Below are positions 23,308-32,839 of a stretch of 64,000 nucleotides of DNA, one piece after another; within the stretch, counting starts at the first letter, position 1; each line of letters opens with the position of its first letter. A program made the position numbers and the translations under genes. The stretch is from Actinoplanes italicus (GTDB taxonomy: Bacteria > Actinomycetota > Actinomycetes > Mycobacteriales > Micromonosporaceae): NCBI RefSeq assembly GCF_003001815.1, contig NZ_PVMZ01000016.1, forward strand, positions 186,001-250,000, read 5' to 3'. The notes below the pieces were generated by a model, which was not told the DNA's origin, did no database searches, and saw only the letters and a list, made by a program, of their open reading frames with translations.

Positions 23308-24957
23308 ATGATCCAGCTGACCAGACGTCATCTTCTGACCGCCGCGGGTGCCGCGGCCGTGGCCGCCGGGCTGTCCGCCTGCAGCGACGACGGCGAGGGC
23401 TCCACCGAGGGCCTCGACGGCAAGCGTGCCGGTGCGATGGAGGGTTTCAAGGCCGGTGACCAGTTCAAGGCCACCGAGCCGCTGTCCTTCTCGATCATGA
23501 TGCTCAGCAACCAGGCGTACCCGTACAAGGCGGATTGGCCGTTCTTCAAGGAACTGACCGCCCGGACCAACGTGACGCTGGAGTCGACCGCCGTGCCGGG
23601 CAGCGACTACAACCAGAAGCGCAGCGTCGTGGTCAGTGCGGGCGACGCTCCGATGATCATCCCGAAGACGTACCACCCGGACGAGGAGGCGTTCATCGCC
23701 GGCGGCGCGATCCTGCCGGTCAGTGACTACGTCGACCTGATGCCACATTTCAAGGACAAGGTCGCCCGCTGGAACCTGCAGGCCAACCTGGACGGGTTCA
23801 AGGCGGAGGACGGCAAGTACTACCTGCTGCCGGGCCTGCACGAGAACACCTGGCAGGACTACTCGCTCGCGGTGCGCACCGACGTCATGGAGAAGCTGAA
23901 GCTGACGGCGCCCACGACCTGGGACGACCTGACCGGCGTGCTGCGCGAGATGAAGAAGGCGTACCCGGACCAGTACCCGCTGTCGGACCGCTGGAGCACT
24001 CCCCCGCAGCCGGGCGCGAACAACCTGTTCAACCTGGTCGGCACCTCGTACGGCACGCGGGCCGGCTGGGGCTGGAACCCGATGGAGTGGGACGCCACCG
24101 CCGCCAGGTTCGTCTACTCCGGCAGCATGGACCAGTACCGGCAGACGCTCGAGTACGTGCACAACCTGGTGAAGGAAGGCCTGCTCGACCCGGAGAGCTT
24201 CACTCAGACCGACGACGTGGCCCGGCAGAAGTTCGCCACCGGCAAGTCGTTCGTGATGAGCTGCAACGCGCAGACCCTGGTGAACGAGGCCCGCAAGGAC
24301 ATCGCCAAGCTTCCCGGCGCGAAGGTCGCCAAGATGATCCTGCCGATCGGACCGGCCGGCGCCACCCTGCCCGGCCACACCCGCCTGGAGAACGGCATCA
24401 TGATCTCCAAGAAGGCGCTCGAGTCGAAGAACTTCGTGGCCATGATGCAGTTCATCGACTGGCTGTGGTATTCGGACGCCGGCCTGATGTTCAGCAAGTG
24501 GGGCATCGAGGGCCAGACCTACACCGGCAAGGTCGACGACGGCTCCTTCAAACTCGACCCGGGTATCAAGTGGGCCGGCCTCAACCCGGACGCCACCAAG
24601 GATCTGCAGGTCGACTACGGGTTCTTCAACGGCGTCTTCGCGTACGGCGGCAGCACCGCCATGCTCAACTCGCAGTTCTCCGAGGAGGAGAAGGCGTTCC
24701 AGGCCGAGATGAACAAGCGTGAGATCCGCCCGGTCGCGCCGCCCGCGCCGCTCACCATCGAGGAGCGCGAGCAGGTCACGCTCTGGGACTCGGCGCTCAA
24801 GGACCACGTCTTCCAGAACACGCTGAAGTTCGCTCTCGGACAGCGGCCGCTGTCCGAATGGGACGCCTACGTCAAGGAACTGGAGGGCAAGAACGCCACG
24901 AAGTACGTGGACATCGTCAACAAGGCGTACGAGCGCTACAAGAAGGCGCACGGCTGA
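23308..24957 (+). CDS. Extracellular solute-binding lipoprotein of the LplA/LipO type
   Basis: This is a 549-residue sugar-binding lipoprotein. A twin-arginine-like leader (TRRHLLTAAGAAAVAAG) ends in lipobox LSAC with the lipidated Cys25. The mature protein is a large family-1-type binding protein, about 525 residues, the usual size for LplA/YtcQ. Conserved parts include SFSIMMLSNQAYPYKADWPF and YYLLPGLHENTWQDYSL. It should capture oligosaccharides and pass them to the two permeases. Twelve bases separate it from the permease gene and its TGA overlaps the next ATG. Given the neighbouring GH39, GH42 and GH67, aldouronates or xylan/pectin side-chain oligomers are the best guess. Confidence 0.9.
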   Translation: MIQLTRRHLLTAAGAAAVAAGLSACSDDGEGSTEGLDGKRAGAMEGFKAGDQFKATEPLSFSIMMLSNQAYPYKADWPFFKELTARTNVTLESTAVPGSDYNQKRSVVVSAGDAPMIIPKTYHPDEEAFIAGGAILPVSDYVDLMPHFKDKVARWNLQANLDGFKAEDGKYYLLPGLHENTWQDYSLAVRTDVMEKLKLTAPTTWDDLTGVLREMKKAYPDQYPLSDRWSTPPQPGANNLFNLVGTSYGTRAGWGWNPMEWDATAARFVYSGSMDQYRQTLEYVHNLVKEGLLDPESFTQTDDVARQKFATGKSFVMSCNAQTLVNEARKDIAKLPGAKVAKMILPIGPAGATLPGHTRLENGIMISKKALESKNFVAMMQFIDWLWYSDAGLMFSKWGIEGQTYTGKVDDGSFKLDPGIKWAGLNPDATKDLQVDYGFFNGVFAYGGSTAMLNSQFSEEEKAFQAEMNKREIRPVAPPAPLTIEEREQVTLWDSALKDHVFQNTLKFALGQRPLSEWDAYVKELEGKNATKYVDIVNKAYERYKKAHG

Positions 24958-26426
24958 TGGACGCCTGGCGGGCCTGCGTCGGCACCGGTCGCATGGACCT
25001 GGCGCTGCGCCACGACTATCAGGAATCGCTGGCCCTCATCCAGCGGGAGATCGGTTTCCGGCACATCCGCGGGCACGGGCTGTTCAGCGACGGCATGGGC
25101 ATCTACCGGCCCTACTCCTTTCTGGACGACGAGCACGTACGGCACTCGTTCACCTATCTCGACCAGGTAGTCGACACCTATCTCGAGCTGGACGTCCGTC
25201 CCTTTCTCGAGCTGGGATTCATGCCGGACCAGCTCGCGTCCGGGCCCGAGACGGTGTTCTGGTGGAAGGGCAACATCACCCCGCCGCGGTCCTGGTCGGC
25301 GTGGGCCGACCTGGTCCGCGCGACGGTCACGCACCTCGTCGACCGTTACGGTCTCGCCGAGGTGCGGCAATGGCCGATCGAGGTGTGGAACGAGCCGAAC
25401 CTGCCGCAGTTCTGGCTGAACGCGGACGCCGACGCCTATCACCGGCTGTACGAGACCACCGCGAAGACGATCAAGGAGGTGGACGCGGAACTGCAGGTCG
25501 GCGGCCCGGCCATCTCCCCCGGCACGGACAAGTATCTGGAGACGTTCGCCGACTTCGTCATCGACAACGACGTGCCGATCGATTTCGTGAGCCGGCACGC
25601 GTACACCTCCGGCCCGGCCTTTCACGTGCCGTTCGGAACACATCAGACCCTGGCGCCGGCGTCACGATTGCTGGAACAGTTCGCGCTGCCCCGCAAACAG
25701 CTCGCCGGCACCCCGCTCGCGGATCTGCCCGTGCACATCACCGAGTTCAACTCGTCCTACCGGCCGGACAACCCGATCCACGACACGGCATTCCACGCCG
25801 CATATCTGGCGCCGGTGATCGCCACCGGCGGCGACCTCGCCGACTCGTTCTCCTACTGGACGTTCAGCGACATGTTCGAGGAGGAGGGCGTGCCGACCGC
25901 GCTCTTCCACGGCGGTTTCGGACTGCTCACCCACCGGCAGATCAAGAAGCCGACCTTCCATCTGTACGCCTTCATGGCGCGCATGGGCGGCCCGGAACTG
26001 TCCCGCGGTCCCGACCATCTGATCAGCGCCGATTCCACGGGCCGGGTGACCGTCCTGGCCTGGGCACCGGTCGACTGCACCGATCTGCGGAACTCCCCGG
26101 AAACGCATCACCTGCGATTGTCGTTTCCGGTCAGCGGCCCGTCGGCGTTCGTGCTCCGGTCGCGGGTCGGCGAGGAGCACGGCAACGTGTGGGCGGCGTG
26201 GCGGGAGATGGGCTCGCCCCGATCGCCGCTGCCCCGCCAGCTGGACTGGCTGCGCGAGGCCGCCGAACCGGCCCGCGAACACGGCCGTCTCCCGGTCACC
26301 GACGGGCGCGCACACCTCGATCTGACGCTCGGCCGGCACGAGGTGACCCTGCTGGAGATCACTCCCGTCGCCGACGAGACACCGTCCTGGTGGAACGACT
26401 CGCACCTGCTCGGAGGACCGTCGTGA
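24957..26426 (+). CDS. GH39 glycosidase (beta-xylosidase-like)
   Basis: This is a 489-residue cytoplasmic glycosidase of family 39, a clan GH-A barrel. The general acid lies in IEVWNEPN (Glu146) and the nucleophile in VHITEFNSSY (Glu263). The N-terminal RHIRGHGLFSDGMGIYRPY resembles GH39 beta-xylosidases. No signal peptide follows the ATG, which overlaps the TGA of the binding-protein gene (TGATG). Frames that extend further upstream are shadows. It would release xylose, or another pentose, from imported oligosaccharides. The C-terminal beta-sandwich typical of the family is present. Confidence 0.88.
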   Translation: MDAWRACVGTGRMDLALRHDYQESLALIQREIGFRHIRGHGLFSDGMGIYRPYSFLDDEHVRHSFTYLDQVVDTYLELDVRPFLELGFMPDQLASGPETVFWWKGNITPPRSWSAWADLVRATVTHLVDRYGLAEVRQWPIEVWNEPNLPQFWLNADADAYHRLYETTAKTIKEVDAELQVGGPAISPGTDKYLETFADFVIDNDVPIDFVSRHAYTSGPAFHVPFGTHQTLAPASRLLEQFALPRKQLAGTPLADLPVHITEFNSSYRPDNPIHDTAFHAAYLAPVIATGGDLADSFSYWTFSDMFEEEGVPTALFHGGFGLLTHRQIKKPTFHLYAFMARMGGPELSRGPDHLISADSTGRVTVLAWAPVDCTDLRNSPETHHLRLSFPVSGPSAFVLRSRVGEEHGNVWAAWREMGSPRSPLPRQLDWLREAAEPAREHGRLPVTDGRAHLDLTLGRHEVTLLEITPVADETPSWWNDSHLLGGPS

Positions 26427-27106
26427 GCACGTCGGTGGAGCAGCGGTTCGGCACCGGCACCCTGTCGCAGGGCGCCGCGATGATCTACACGCTACTCGCC
26501 GTCGAGCTGGCGCTACTGATCACCGCGGCGCCCGGGCTGGTGCTGCTCGTGCTGCTCGAACCGGACGCGTCGAACCTGCCGCTGGCCGCCCTGTGCGCGT
26601 TGCCTGCCGGGCCGGCGCTGTCCGCGGCGATCTACGCCATCCATCACCGGCGGCTCGACCTGACCGACCTGCGCCCGGGCTTCGCGTTCTGGCGCGGCTA
26701 CCGGCTCAACGCCCGTGGTGCGCTGGCGATCTGGGTGATGTGGCTGGTGTGGGTGACGATCCTCGGGATGAACCTGGCCGGACTCGGGGCGAGCGGGCTG
26801 CCCGGCTGGTGGGCCGGGCCGCTCGTGCTCGTCGGGACCGGGGCGACACTGTGGATGCTGAACGCCCTGGTGATCACGTCACTGTTCGAGTTCCGCACCC
26901 GCGATGTGGTGCGCCTTTCCGCGTACCTCATGATCCGTTGCCCCGGGGTGACCGTCAGCAACCTCTGTCTACTGATCGCCGCGGCGGCAGGCGTCTGGCT
27001 CTGGTCCGAGGCCGCCCTCGCCCTCGCCGGATCGCTGCTGGTCCTGATGCTGCTCGGCAACGCCCGCAACCTGATCGCCATCGTCCGCGAGGAATACACC
27101 CGATGA
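26423..27106 (+). CDS. YesL-like (DUF624) membrane protein
   Basis: This is a 227-residue integral membrane protein with five to six segments (MIYTLLAVELALLITAAPGL, LAIWVMWLVWVTILGMNLA and others). DUF624/YesL proteins are regularly found inside carbohydrate-uptake operons with LplABC-type importers, for example the Bacillus rhamnogalacturonan cluster. Their exact job is unknown; an accessory role in transport is usually proposed. The GTG at 26423 overlaps the GH39 stop by four bases (GTGA), and CGGAGGA lies just upstream. It ends with an ATGA overlap into the GH42 gene. Confidence 0.8.
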   Translation: MSTSVEQRFGTGTLSQGAAMIYTLLAVELALLITAAPGLVLLVLLEPDASNLPLAALCALPAGPALSAAIYAIHHRRLDLTDLRPGFAFWRGYRLNARGALAIWVMWLVWVTILGMNLAGLGASGLPGWWAGPLVLVGTGATLWMLNALVITSLFEFRTRDVVRLSAYLMIRCPGVTVSNLCLLIAAAAGVWLWSEAALALAGSLLVLMLLGNARNLIAIVREEYTR

Positions 27107-29097
27107 AGATCCGGTACGGCGGCGACTACAACCCGGAGCAGTGGCCGAAGGAGGTGTGGGAGGAGGATCATCGCCTGTTCGACGAGGCGCGCATCGACAC
27201 GCTCACCGTCGGTGTGTTCACGTGGGCGCTGACCCAGCCCGCCCCGGACGTCTACGACTTCACCACCCTGGACCGCATCGTCGAACGGGCGGCCGCTGCC
27301 GGGCGCGGGATCTGCCTGGCCACCGGCACCGGCGCGCACCCCGCCTGGATGGCGCGCGCCCATCCGTCGGTGACCCGCACCGACTTCGAGGGCCGCAGGC
27401 ACCGGTTCGGCCAGCGGCACAACTCCTGCCCCAGCTCGCCGGAGTTCCGGCGGCTCTCCGCCGAGATGGCCCGGCGGATCGCGCGACGCTACGCCGGACA
27501 TCCGGCGATCGTCGCGTGGCACGTCGGCAACGAGTACGGCGGCGCCTGCTACTGCGACCTGTGCGCCGCCGGATTCCGGGACTGGCTGCGCTCGCGGTAC
27601 GGCTCCCTGTCCGCATTGAACGCCGCCTGGTACACCACGTTCTGGTCGCACACGTTCACCGGCTGGGACGAGATCGAGCCGCCGAACGCCCTGACCGAGC
27701 ACTGGCGCGGCCCCGACCACACCGCCTTCCAGGGCATCACCCTCGACTACCTGCGGTTCATGTCCGACGCGATGCTCGCCAACTACTGCGACGAGAAGGC
27801 CGCCGTCCGCGAGTCCGATCCGGACACTCCGGTCACCACCAACTTCATGGGCCTGTACCGGCCGATCGACTACCACCGGTGGGCGCCGCACCTCGACTTC
27901 GCCTCCTGGGACAACTACCCGCCCGACGACCGCTCCCCCGCACGGATGGCGCTCGCCCACGACCTGACGCGCGGCCTCAAGGACGGGCAGCCGTTCTGGC
28001 TCATGGAACAGACACCCAGCGTCACCGCCTGCCGCGACGTCAACCCGCTCAAGCGCCCCGGCGTGATGCGGCTGTGGAGCTGGCAGGCCGTCGCCCACGG
28101 CGCCGACGCGGTGCTGTTCTTCCAGATGCGCGCCGGGCGCGGCGCCAGCGAGAAATACCACGGTGCGGTCATCGGCCATGCGGGCCGGTCCGACACCCGG
28201 GTCTTCCGGGAGATCTCCTCTCTCGGTACGGAACTCGAGCGCCTCGGTGCGGCCACGCTCGGTGCGCGTACCCCGGCGCGGGTGGCGCTGCTGTTCGACT
28301 GGGACAGCTGGTGGGCGCTGGAGATCTCCGACGGGCCGTCACGGCTGGTGAAGTACCTGGACGTGGTCACCACCCATCACCGGGCACTGTGGCAGCTCGG
28401 CGCCGACGTCGACGTCCTCCCCGTCACCGCCTCGCTGGACGCCTACGACGTGGTGGTCGCGCCGGCCCTGCACATGGTCAAGGGTGACCTGGCGTCGCGC
28501 CTGTCGGCGGTCGCCGAGCGCGGCGGAACGGTGCTGACGACATTCCTGTCCGGACGGGTCGACGAGGACGACAACGCGTTCCTTGCCGACGTCCCCGGCC
28601 CCCTTGGTCCACTGTTCGGGGTGCGGGTCGACGAGTGGGACGCCCGCGAGCCCGACTACGTCAACCCGGTCACCATCGGCGACGAGACCTTCGCGTCACG
28701 CCTGCTGTTCGAGCTGGTCATCCCACAGGGCGCCACGGTCGTCGGCACCTATGGGGCCGACTTCTACGCGGGTACGGCCGCGGTCACCCGCAACGACGTC
28801 GGCGCGGGACAGGCGTGGTACATCGGGGCGGGCCTCGATCCCGGCGGCGTCGAGCGGGTGATCAGGGAGGTACTGGCCGGGCACGGGTTGCTCGGACCGT
28901 GCGCCGGCCTGCACGACGTGGAGACCGCGACCCGGGTCGCTCCGGACGGCACCGCGTTCCTGTTCGTCCTCAACCACAACCCGGAACCGGTCGTCCTGCC
29001 GCCACTCGACGGTGTCGACCTGCTGACCGGCGAACCACCGGGAACCCTCGGACCGCACGGGGTGCTGATCCTCACGACCGAGGCCGCCGGCCGTTAG
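27103..29097 (+). CDS. GH42 beta-galactosidase
   Basis: This is a 664-residue cytoplasmic enzyme. The N-terminus IRYGGDYNPEQWP is diagnostic for family 42. The acid/base is in AWHVGNEYGG (Glu144) and the nucleophile in FWLMEQTPS (Glu302). A zinc-type cysteine cluster (GGACYCDLC) follows the acid/base, as in many GH42 proteins. A trimerisation domain and a small C-terminal beta domain complete it. It would remove beta-galactosyl or alpha-arabinopyranosyl residues from imported pectic side-chain oligomers. It is the last gene of the importer operon and overlaps the YesL gene by four bases. Confidence 0.92.
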   Translation: MKIRYGGDYNPEQWPKEVWEEDHRLFDEARIDTLTVGVFTWALTQPAPDVYDFTTLDRIVERAAAAGRGICLATGTGAHPAWMARAHPSVTRTDFEGRRHRFGQRHNSCPSSPEFRRLSAEMARRIARRYAGHPAIVAWHVGNEYGGACYCDLCAAGFRDWLRSRYGSLSALNAAWYTTFWSHTFTGWDEIEPPNALTEHWRGPDHTAFQGITLDYLRFMSDAMLANYCDEKAAVRESDPDTPVTTNFMGLYRPIDYHRWAPHLDFASWDNYPPDDRSPARMALAHDLTRGLKDGQPFWLMEQTPSVTACRDVNPLKRPGVMRLWSWQAVAHGADAVLFFQMRAGRGASEKYHGAVIGHAGRSDTRVFREISSLGTELERLGAATLGARTPARVALLFDWDSWWALEISDGPSRLVKYLDVVTTHHRALWQLGADVDVLPVTASLDAYDVVVAPALHMVKGDLASRLSAVAERGGTVLTTFLSGRVDEDDNAFLADVPGPLGPLFGVRVDEWDAREPDYVNPVTIGDETFASRLLFELVIPQGATVVGTYGADFYAGTAAVTRNDVGAGQAWYIGAGLDPGGVERVIREVLAGHGLLGPCAGLHDVETATRVAPDGTAFLFVLNHNPEPVVLPPLDGVDLLTGEPPGTLGPHGVLILTTEAAGR

Positions 29098-29146
29098 CAG
29101 ACCCGAGATACGGCTGACAGCCACACACCCCGACTCAGAAAGCACG

Positions 29147-29788
29147 CTAGCGGATCTCGGCGAGACCCGGCGCCTCCACCGCCTCGAACAGCGCCACGGC
29201 CGTCCCGTCGGCGCGCGTGATCACCCAGACGTGCCCGGCGTACGTCTGCTGCTGATAGCTCTGGCCCGGTTCGAGATCCTGGTACCTGATCCGCTCCTGG
29301 TCATCGCTGATCCAGTTGACGGTCACCCTCTCCGCGCTGTCGTTCACGAAGTAGATCGACGTCAGGGCGCCCTGTGTGTAGTCCCAGCGGCGCCTCTCGG
29401 CGTCGGCGGGCATCGCTTCGAGCCGCTGCACCGCCGGGGAGGCCGCCGGTGCGGTCGTCGTCCGACCTCCAGCCGCCTGCCGCGCCGGGCCCTCGGCCGA
29501 CACTCCACTGTCCTGGTTCGCCCGGTTCAGCAACGCCGCCACGGAACCGGCCGCGCACAGCACCAGAACGAACGCGGCGACCACGACAGGCACCACCCAC
29601 CGGCGAGGCGAGGCCTGCGGCGGCTGCTGAGGCAGAACCACCAGTTTGTACGGAGGATCGACCGGCGGCTCCGGCACATCGACCGGGACCCGCACCGGCG
29701 GAGGGTCGACCGGCGGCTCGGACGCGTCGACCGGGATCTGCGCCGGCGGCTCGTAGGGCTCGGGAGGGTCGGGCAGCTTGTCGGTCAC
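29147..29788 (-). CDS. Membrane-anchored protein with a VHL-beta-like domain
   Basis: This is a 213-residue protein. Residues 1-62 are a proline-rich cytoplasmic tail with the motif EPPVDPP repeated. Residues about 64-87 are one membrane helix (VVPVVVAAFVLVLCAAGSVA). After a Thr/Ala-rich spacer, residues about 145-210 match the von Hippel-Lindau beta-domain pattern: VNDSAERVTVNWISD, then the tyrosine of IRYQDLEPGQSYQQQTYAGH and VWVITRADG. Bacterial VHL-beta domains are often surface or regulatory modules of unknown ligand. It is convergent with the GH42 operon and has no clear partner. Confidence 0.7.
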   Translation of the reverse strand: MTDKLPDPPEPYEPPAQIPVDASEPPVDPPPVRVPVDVPEPPVDPPYKLVVLPQQPPQASPRRWVVPVVVAAFVLVLCAAGSVAALLNRANQDSGVSAEGPARQAAGGRTTTAPAASPAVQRLEAMPADAERRRWDYTQGALTSIYFVNDSAERVTVNWISDDQERIRYQDLEPGQSYQQQTYAGHVWVITRADGTAVALFEAVEAPGLAEIR

Positions 29789-29986
29789 GCGATCACCGTA
29801 GACCGGCTGCGCACACCCGCCCGTCCGGGCAGAACAGGCACCGCGAGGCAGCCGGAACGGGATCGGCCGTCCGGCTCGTCACGGTGGTGCACGCGGCCGA
29901 ATCCCGATCTCACCCTTGGCGGGCGCCTGTGCGGACATGCCATCGTGGATGGAGCAGCGACAACCGCCCCCGAGCAGAGATCGCCG

Positions 29987-30778
29987 ATGTCTGATATCTC
30001 CGTGCCCGACGAACTCGGCTACCTGGTCCGCATCACCGACGAGACCGGCAAGGTGCTGGGCACCGGCATCACGGTCGCCGCCGGTCGGGTGCTCACCTCC
30101 CTGCACCTGGTCGGCCCACGGATGCTGGCCGACCCGGACACCCGGATCCATGTGACGCCGGCCGCCGGGGGCCCGCCGCTTCCCGCCGTCATCGGCTTTG
30201 CCGACGGTGAACTCGATCTCGCCATGTTGCACTGCGCCCCACGCGCCCGCCACATCGGGCGGATCGGCTCCAGCCGGGACATCGAGGTCGGCGGCAACGT
30301 CGAGGTGCTGGTGCCGTCCGACGAGGACATCCCGCTCCGGCTCGAGACCGAATGGCTGGGTTCGCACGCCGTCGACCAGTCCGGGCAGCACAGTCACGTC
30401 CGGGCTCCGCGGGAGCACCGCGAGCTCGGCCTGCATCGTGCGATCGTCGCCCGGGACCGTCCTGCACGGCTGCCGCGGCCCGGCCTCGCTGCGGCACTGT
30501 CGGCGTACGCCACCGCCCACGCCGCGGCCGACCGGATCGACGAGGCGCGGCCGCCGATGGCCGAGTCACTGGCGATCGTCCGCGGCCTCGCCGCCTCGGA
30601 TCGGAACGCGCACCTCCCGGACCTGGCCGAGGTGGTCAGCCGGGAGACTTTCGGGCTCGTAGAAGCACTGAACAGACAGACGGACCGCCTCCTGGCCCGG
30701 CCGGCGGTCAGCGAGCGGCATGCCGGGGAGGCGACCGCGCTGCGGGCGGAGGCCGCTGCCCTGCTGCGTGAAGGCTGA
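29987..30778 (+). CDS. Truncated trypsin-like domain joined to a TPR-like tail (possible deletion fusion)
   Basis: This is a 263-residue protein with no signal peptide. Residues 10-120 resemble the first barrel of a trypsin-like peptidase: GYLVRITDETGKVLGTGITV, AAGRVLTSLHLVG with the expected histidine (His40), and GELDLAML with the expected aspartate (Asp77). The second barrel with GDSGG and the serine is missing. After about residue 135 the sequence turns into TPR-like helices (LAAALSAYATAHAAADRIDE, then MAESLAIVRGLAASDRN). Intact proteins of this kind carry protease, NTPase and TPR domains, so a large internal deletion is the simplest reading. It may be a pseudogene without a frameshift. 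Confidence 0.55.
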   Translation: MSDISVPDELGYLVRITDETGKVLGTGITVAAGRVLTSLHLVGPRMLADPDTRIHVTPAAGGPPLPAVIGFADGELDLAMLHCAPRARHIGRIGSSRDIEVGGNVEVLVPSDEDIPLRLETEWLGSHAVDQSGQHSHVRAPREHRELGLHRAIVARDRPARLPRPGLAAALSAYATAHAAADRIDEARPPMAESLAIVRGLAASDRNAHLPDLAEVVSRETFGLVEALNRQTDRLLARPAVSERHAGEATALRAEAAALLREG

Positions 30779-30785
30779 CAGCGGT

Positions 30786-32693
30786 TCAGTGGATGGTCCG
30801 GCCCTTCGCGTCGGGGATGCCGGACTTGCGGTAGAAGTAGGTGTTGATCTGGTCGCGCCACTCCTCGGCGCTGCGCAGCTGCTCGTCGAGGCGCTCGGCG
30901 ACGCGGGCGTGGACGGCCGGGTCCACCGGGCCGGCGGCCGAGAGCCAGCGTTCGCGCATGCCGGCCACCCGCTCGGCGCCGGCGAAGTGGGTGTCGTAGA
31001 TGTGCTGGATCACCGTGGTGCCGCTCTGCAGGACGTGGTCGTATGGCACGTGGTGGAAGAACAGCAGCAGCTCGTCGGGGCAGGTGGCGCGAGACTCGTA
31101 CAGCTGGGAAAAGGGTTTGGGGTAGAGGCCCGCGAAGCCGGTGCCGGTGGCCACCGTCCGGTCGACGCCGACGCCGTCCCGGTCGGCGAAGTGGTAGGTG
31201 CCCCACGGGGTGTACTCGTAGCCGTCGACGTCGGGACCGTAGTGGTGTCCGGGGCGGACCATGAAGCCGACGCCGAGTGGGGCGGTGTACTGCTCGTACG
31301 TCTGCCAGGAGTCGTCCATCAGGTCGTGCAGGACCTCCCGCAGGCCGGGGAACGTCAGGCTGATCCACTCGTCGAGGACGGCGAGCGGGTCGAGGCCGGG
31401 GTTCCAGCCCAGGCGGCCCACCGCGTAGAGGTTGGCCTGGGCCAGCGGGTGACCGGTCCAGAACGGGTCGTCGCCGACGCTGGACACCGCGGTCAGGCCG
31501 GCCGCGGACCGCAACGGCAGCGAGCTCCACATCGGGGGCAGGTAGCACACATGTTTCTGCTGGCCGGTGTACTCCTGGGTGACCTGCAGTTCGACCGCCA
31601 GGCGGGTGTACGGCATCGCGAACAGCACGGGTGACACCGGCTCGCGGGTCTGGAAGTCCATCGGACCGTGCTTGACCTGCACGATCACGTTGTCGTCGAA
31701 CCGGCCGTCGAGCGGCGCGAAGTGGTCGAAGGCGGCGCGGGCCCGGTCGGTGGTGCGGTCACGCCAGTCCTGGCGGTGGTTGTAGACGAACGCCCGCCAG
31801 CGGACCACGGCGTCGTACGGGGCCAGCGCCGCGGCGAGCATGTTCGCGCCGTCGGCGTGGTCGCGGCCGTAGGTGAACGGGCCGGGCTGACCCTCGGAGT
31901 CGGCCTTCACGAGGTAGCCGCCGAAGTCGGGGATCGCCTCGAAGACCCGCTCGGTGGTGCGCTTCCACCATTGCCGGACGGCGTCGTCGAGCGGGTCGGC
32001 GGTGTCCAGGTCGCCGAGGATGACGGGCGCCGCGAAGTTGACCGACAGGTGGACGCGGATGCCGTACGCGCGGAAGATCCCGGCGAGGGTCGCCACCTGG
32101 CCGAGCCCGTCGGTGAGCAGGTGGGTCTCGGTGGTGTGGACGTTGACGTTGTTGACCGTGACCGCGTTGATCCCGGTGGCGGCCAGCAGCCGGGCGTAGC
32201 CGCGGACCCGGGTCAAATCCTCGCGCAGCCGCCCGTTCCGCCAGAAGATCGAGCCGCCGGAGTAGCCGCGTTCGACCTGCCCCATCACCGGGTGCACGTC
32301 GACGTTGTCCCAGTGGTCGAGCACCCGCAGCGGGAGGGCAGGTTCGTGCCGCTCCTCGGCCAGGGCCGGGTCGAAGGCGGCCTCCCCGCGACGGACCACC
32401 TCGAACAGGCCGTGGAGCAGCCCGGCCGGACCGTCGGCGGCCACCACCGTCGACTCGCCGAGCCGCCCGATCCGGAATCCCTCCGAGGAGGTCACCGAGG
32501 CGTCGAGGACGAGGTCCGCCGGCTCGCCGGGTTCGCAGATCCGCCCGCCGAAGCTCGCGCACGCCTGGGCCACCTCGGAGCGGACCGTGTCGACCAGCAG
32601 GCCCCGCCCCTCGATCCGGATCCGCCGGGAACCGAGCGCCCGGAACGCCGAGGGCGGCAGCCAGGCGGAATGCACTTCGGGTGGTTGCGACAT
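30786..32693 (-). CDS. GH67 alpha-glucuronidase
   Basis: This is a 635-residue cytoplasmic enzyme that removes (4-O-methyl)glucuronic acid from aldouronic acids. The general acid is in VKADSEGQPGP (Glu267), and the nucleophile-side motif is VQVKHGPMDFQTREP with Asp and Glu. The N-terminal beta domain, a TIM barrel (YSGGSIFWRNG, GINAVTVNNVNV) and a C-terminal helical domain are all present, and the length is typical. The ATG follows a divergent promoter region shared with PL11. Together with the CE7 esterase, GH39 enzyme and LplABC-type importer it makes a complete cytoplasmic route for acetylated glucuronoxylan fragments. Confidence 0.93.
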   Translation of the reverse strand: MSQPPEVHSAWLPPSAFRALGSRRIRIEGRGLLVDTVRSEVAQACASFGGRICEPGEPADLVLDASVTSSEGFRIGRLGESTVVAADGPAGLLHGLFEVVRRGEAAFDPALAEERHEPALPLRVLDHWDNVDVHPVMGQVERGYSGGSIFWRNGRLREDLTRVRGYARLLAATGINAVTVNNVNVHTTETHLLTDGLGQVATLAGIFRAYGIRVHLSVNFAAPVILGDLDTADPLDDAVRQWWKRTTERVFEAIPDFGGYLVKADSEGQPGPFTYGRDHADGANMLAAALAPYDAVVRWRAFVYNHRQDWRDRTTDRARAAFDHFAPLDGRFDDNVIVQVKHGPMDFQTREPVSPVLFAMPYTRLAVELQVTQEYTGQQKHVCYLPPMWSSLPLRSAAGLTAVSSVGDDPFWTGHPLAQANLYAVGRLGWNPGLDPLAVLDEWISLTFPGLREVLHDLMDDSWQTYEQYTAPLGVGFMVRPGHHYGPDVDGYEYTPWGTYHFADRDGVGVDRTVATGTGFAGLYPKPFSQLYESRATCPDELLLFFHHVPYDHVLQSGTTVIQHIYDTHFAGAERVAGMRERWLSAAGPVDPAVHARVAERLDEQLRSAEEWRDQINTYFYRKSGIPDAKGRTIH

Positions 32694-32749
32694 CAGGGCG
32701 ACTCCGCATCACTCGGCAAAGCATTGAAGTCGCACGATATCGCGCCGGA

Positions 32750-32759
32750 GCAGCGCTGC
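32750..32759. promoter_or_regulatory. AGCGCT palindrome GCAGCGCTGC ahead of GH67
   Basis: This ten-base palindrome with an AGCGCT core lies about 60 bases upstream of the GH67 start. It could be a weaker LacI-type site for the minus-strand gene. An adjacent palindrome TTGAATCATTCAA lies at 32761-32773. Neither is proven. Confidence 0.35.
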
Positions 32760-32839
32760 CTTGAATCATTCAAAGATGATCTTGGGAACGAGCACGGGGC
32801 GGCCACTGAAACGATCCACAATTTACCGGCCGGAAACCG

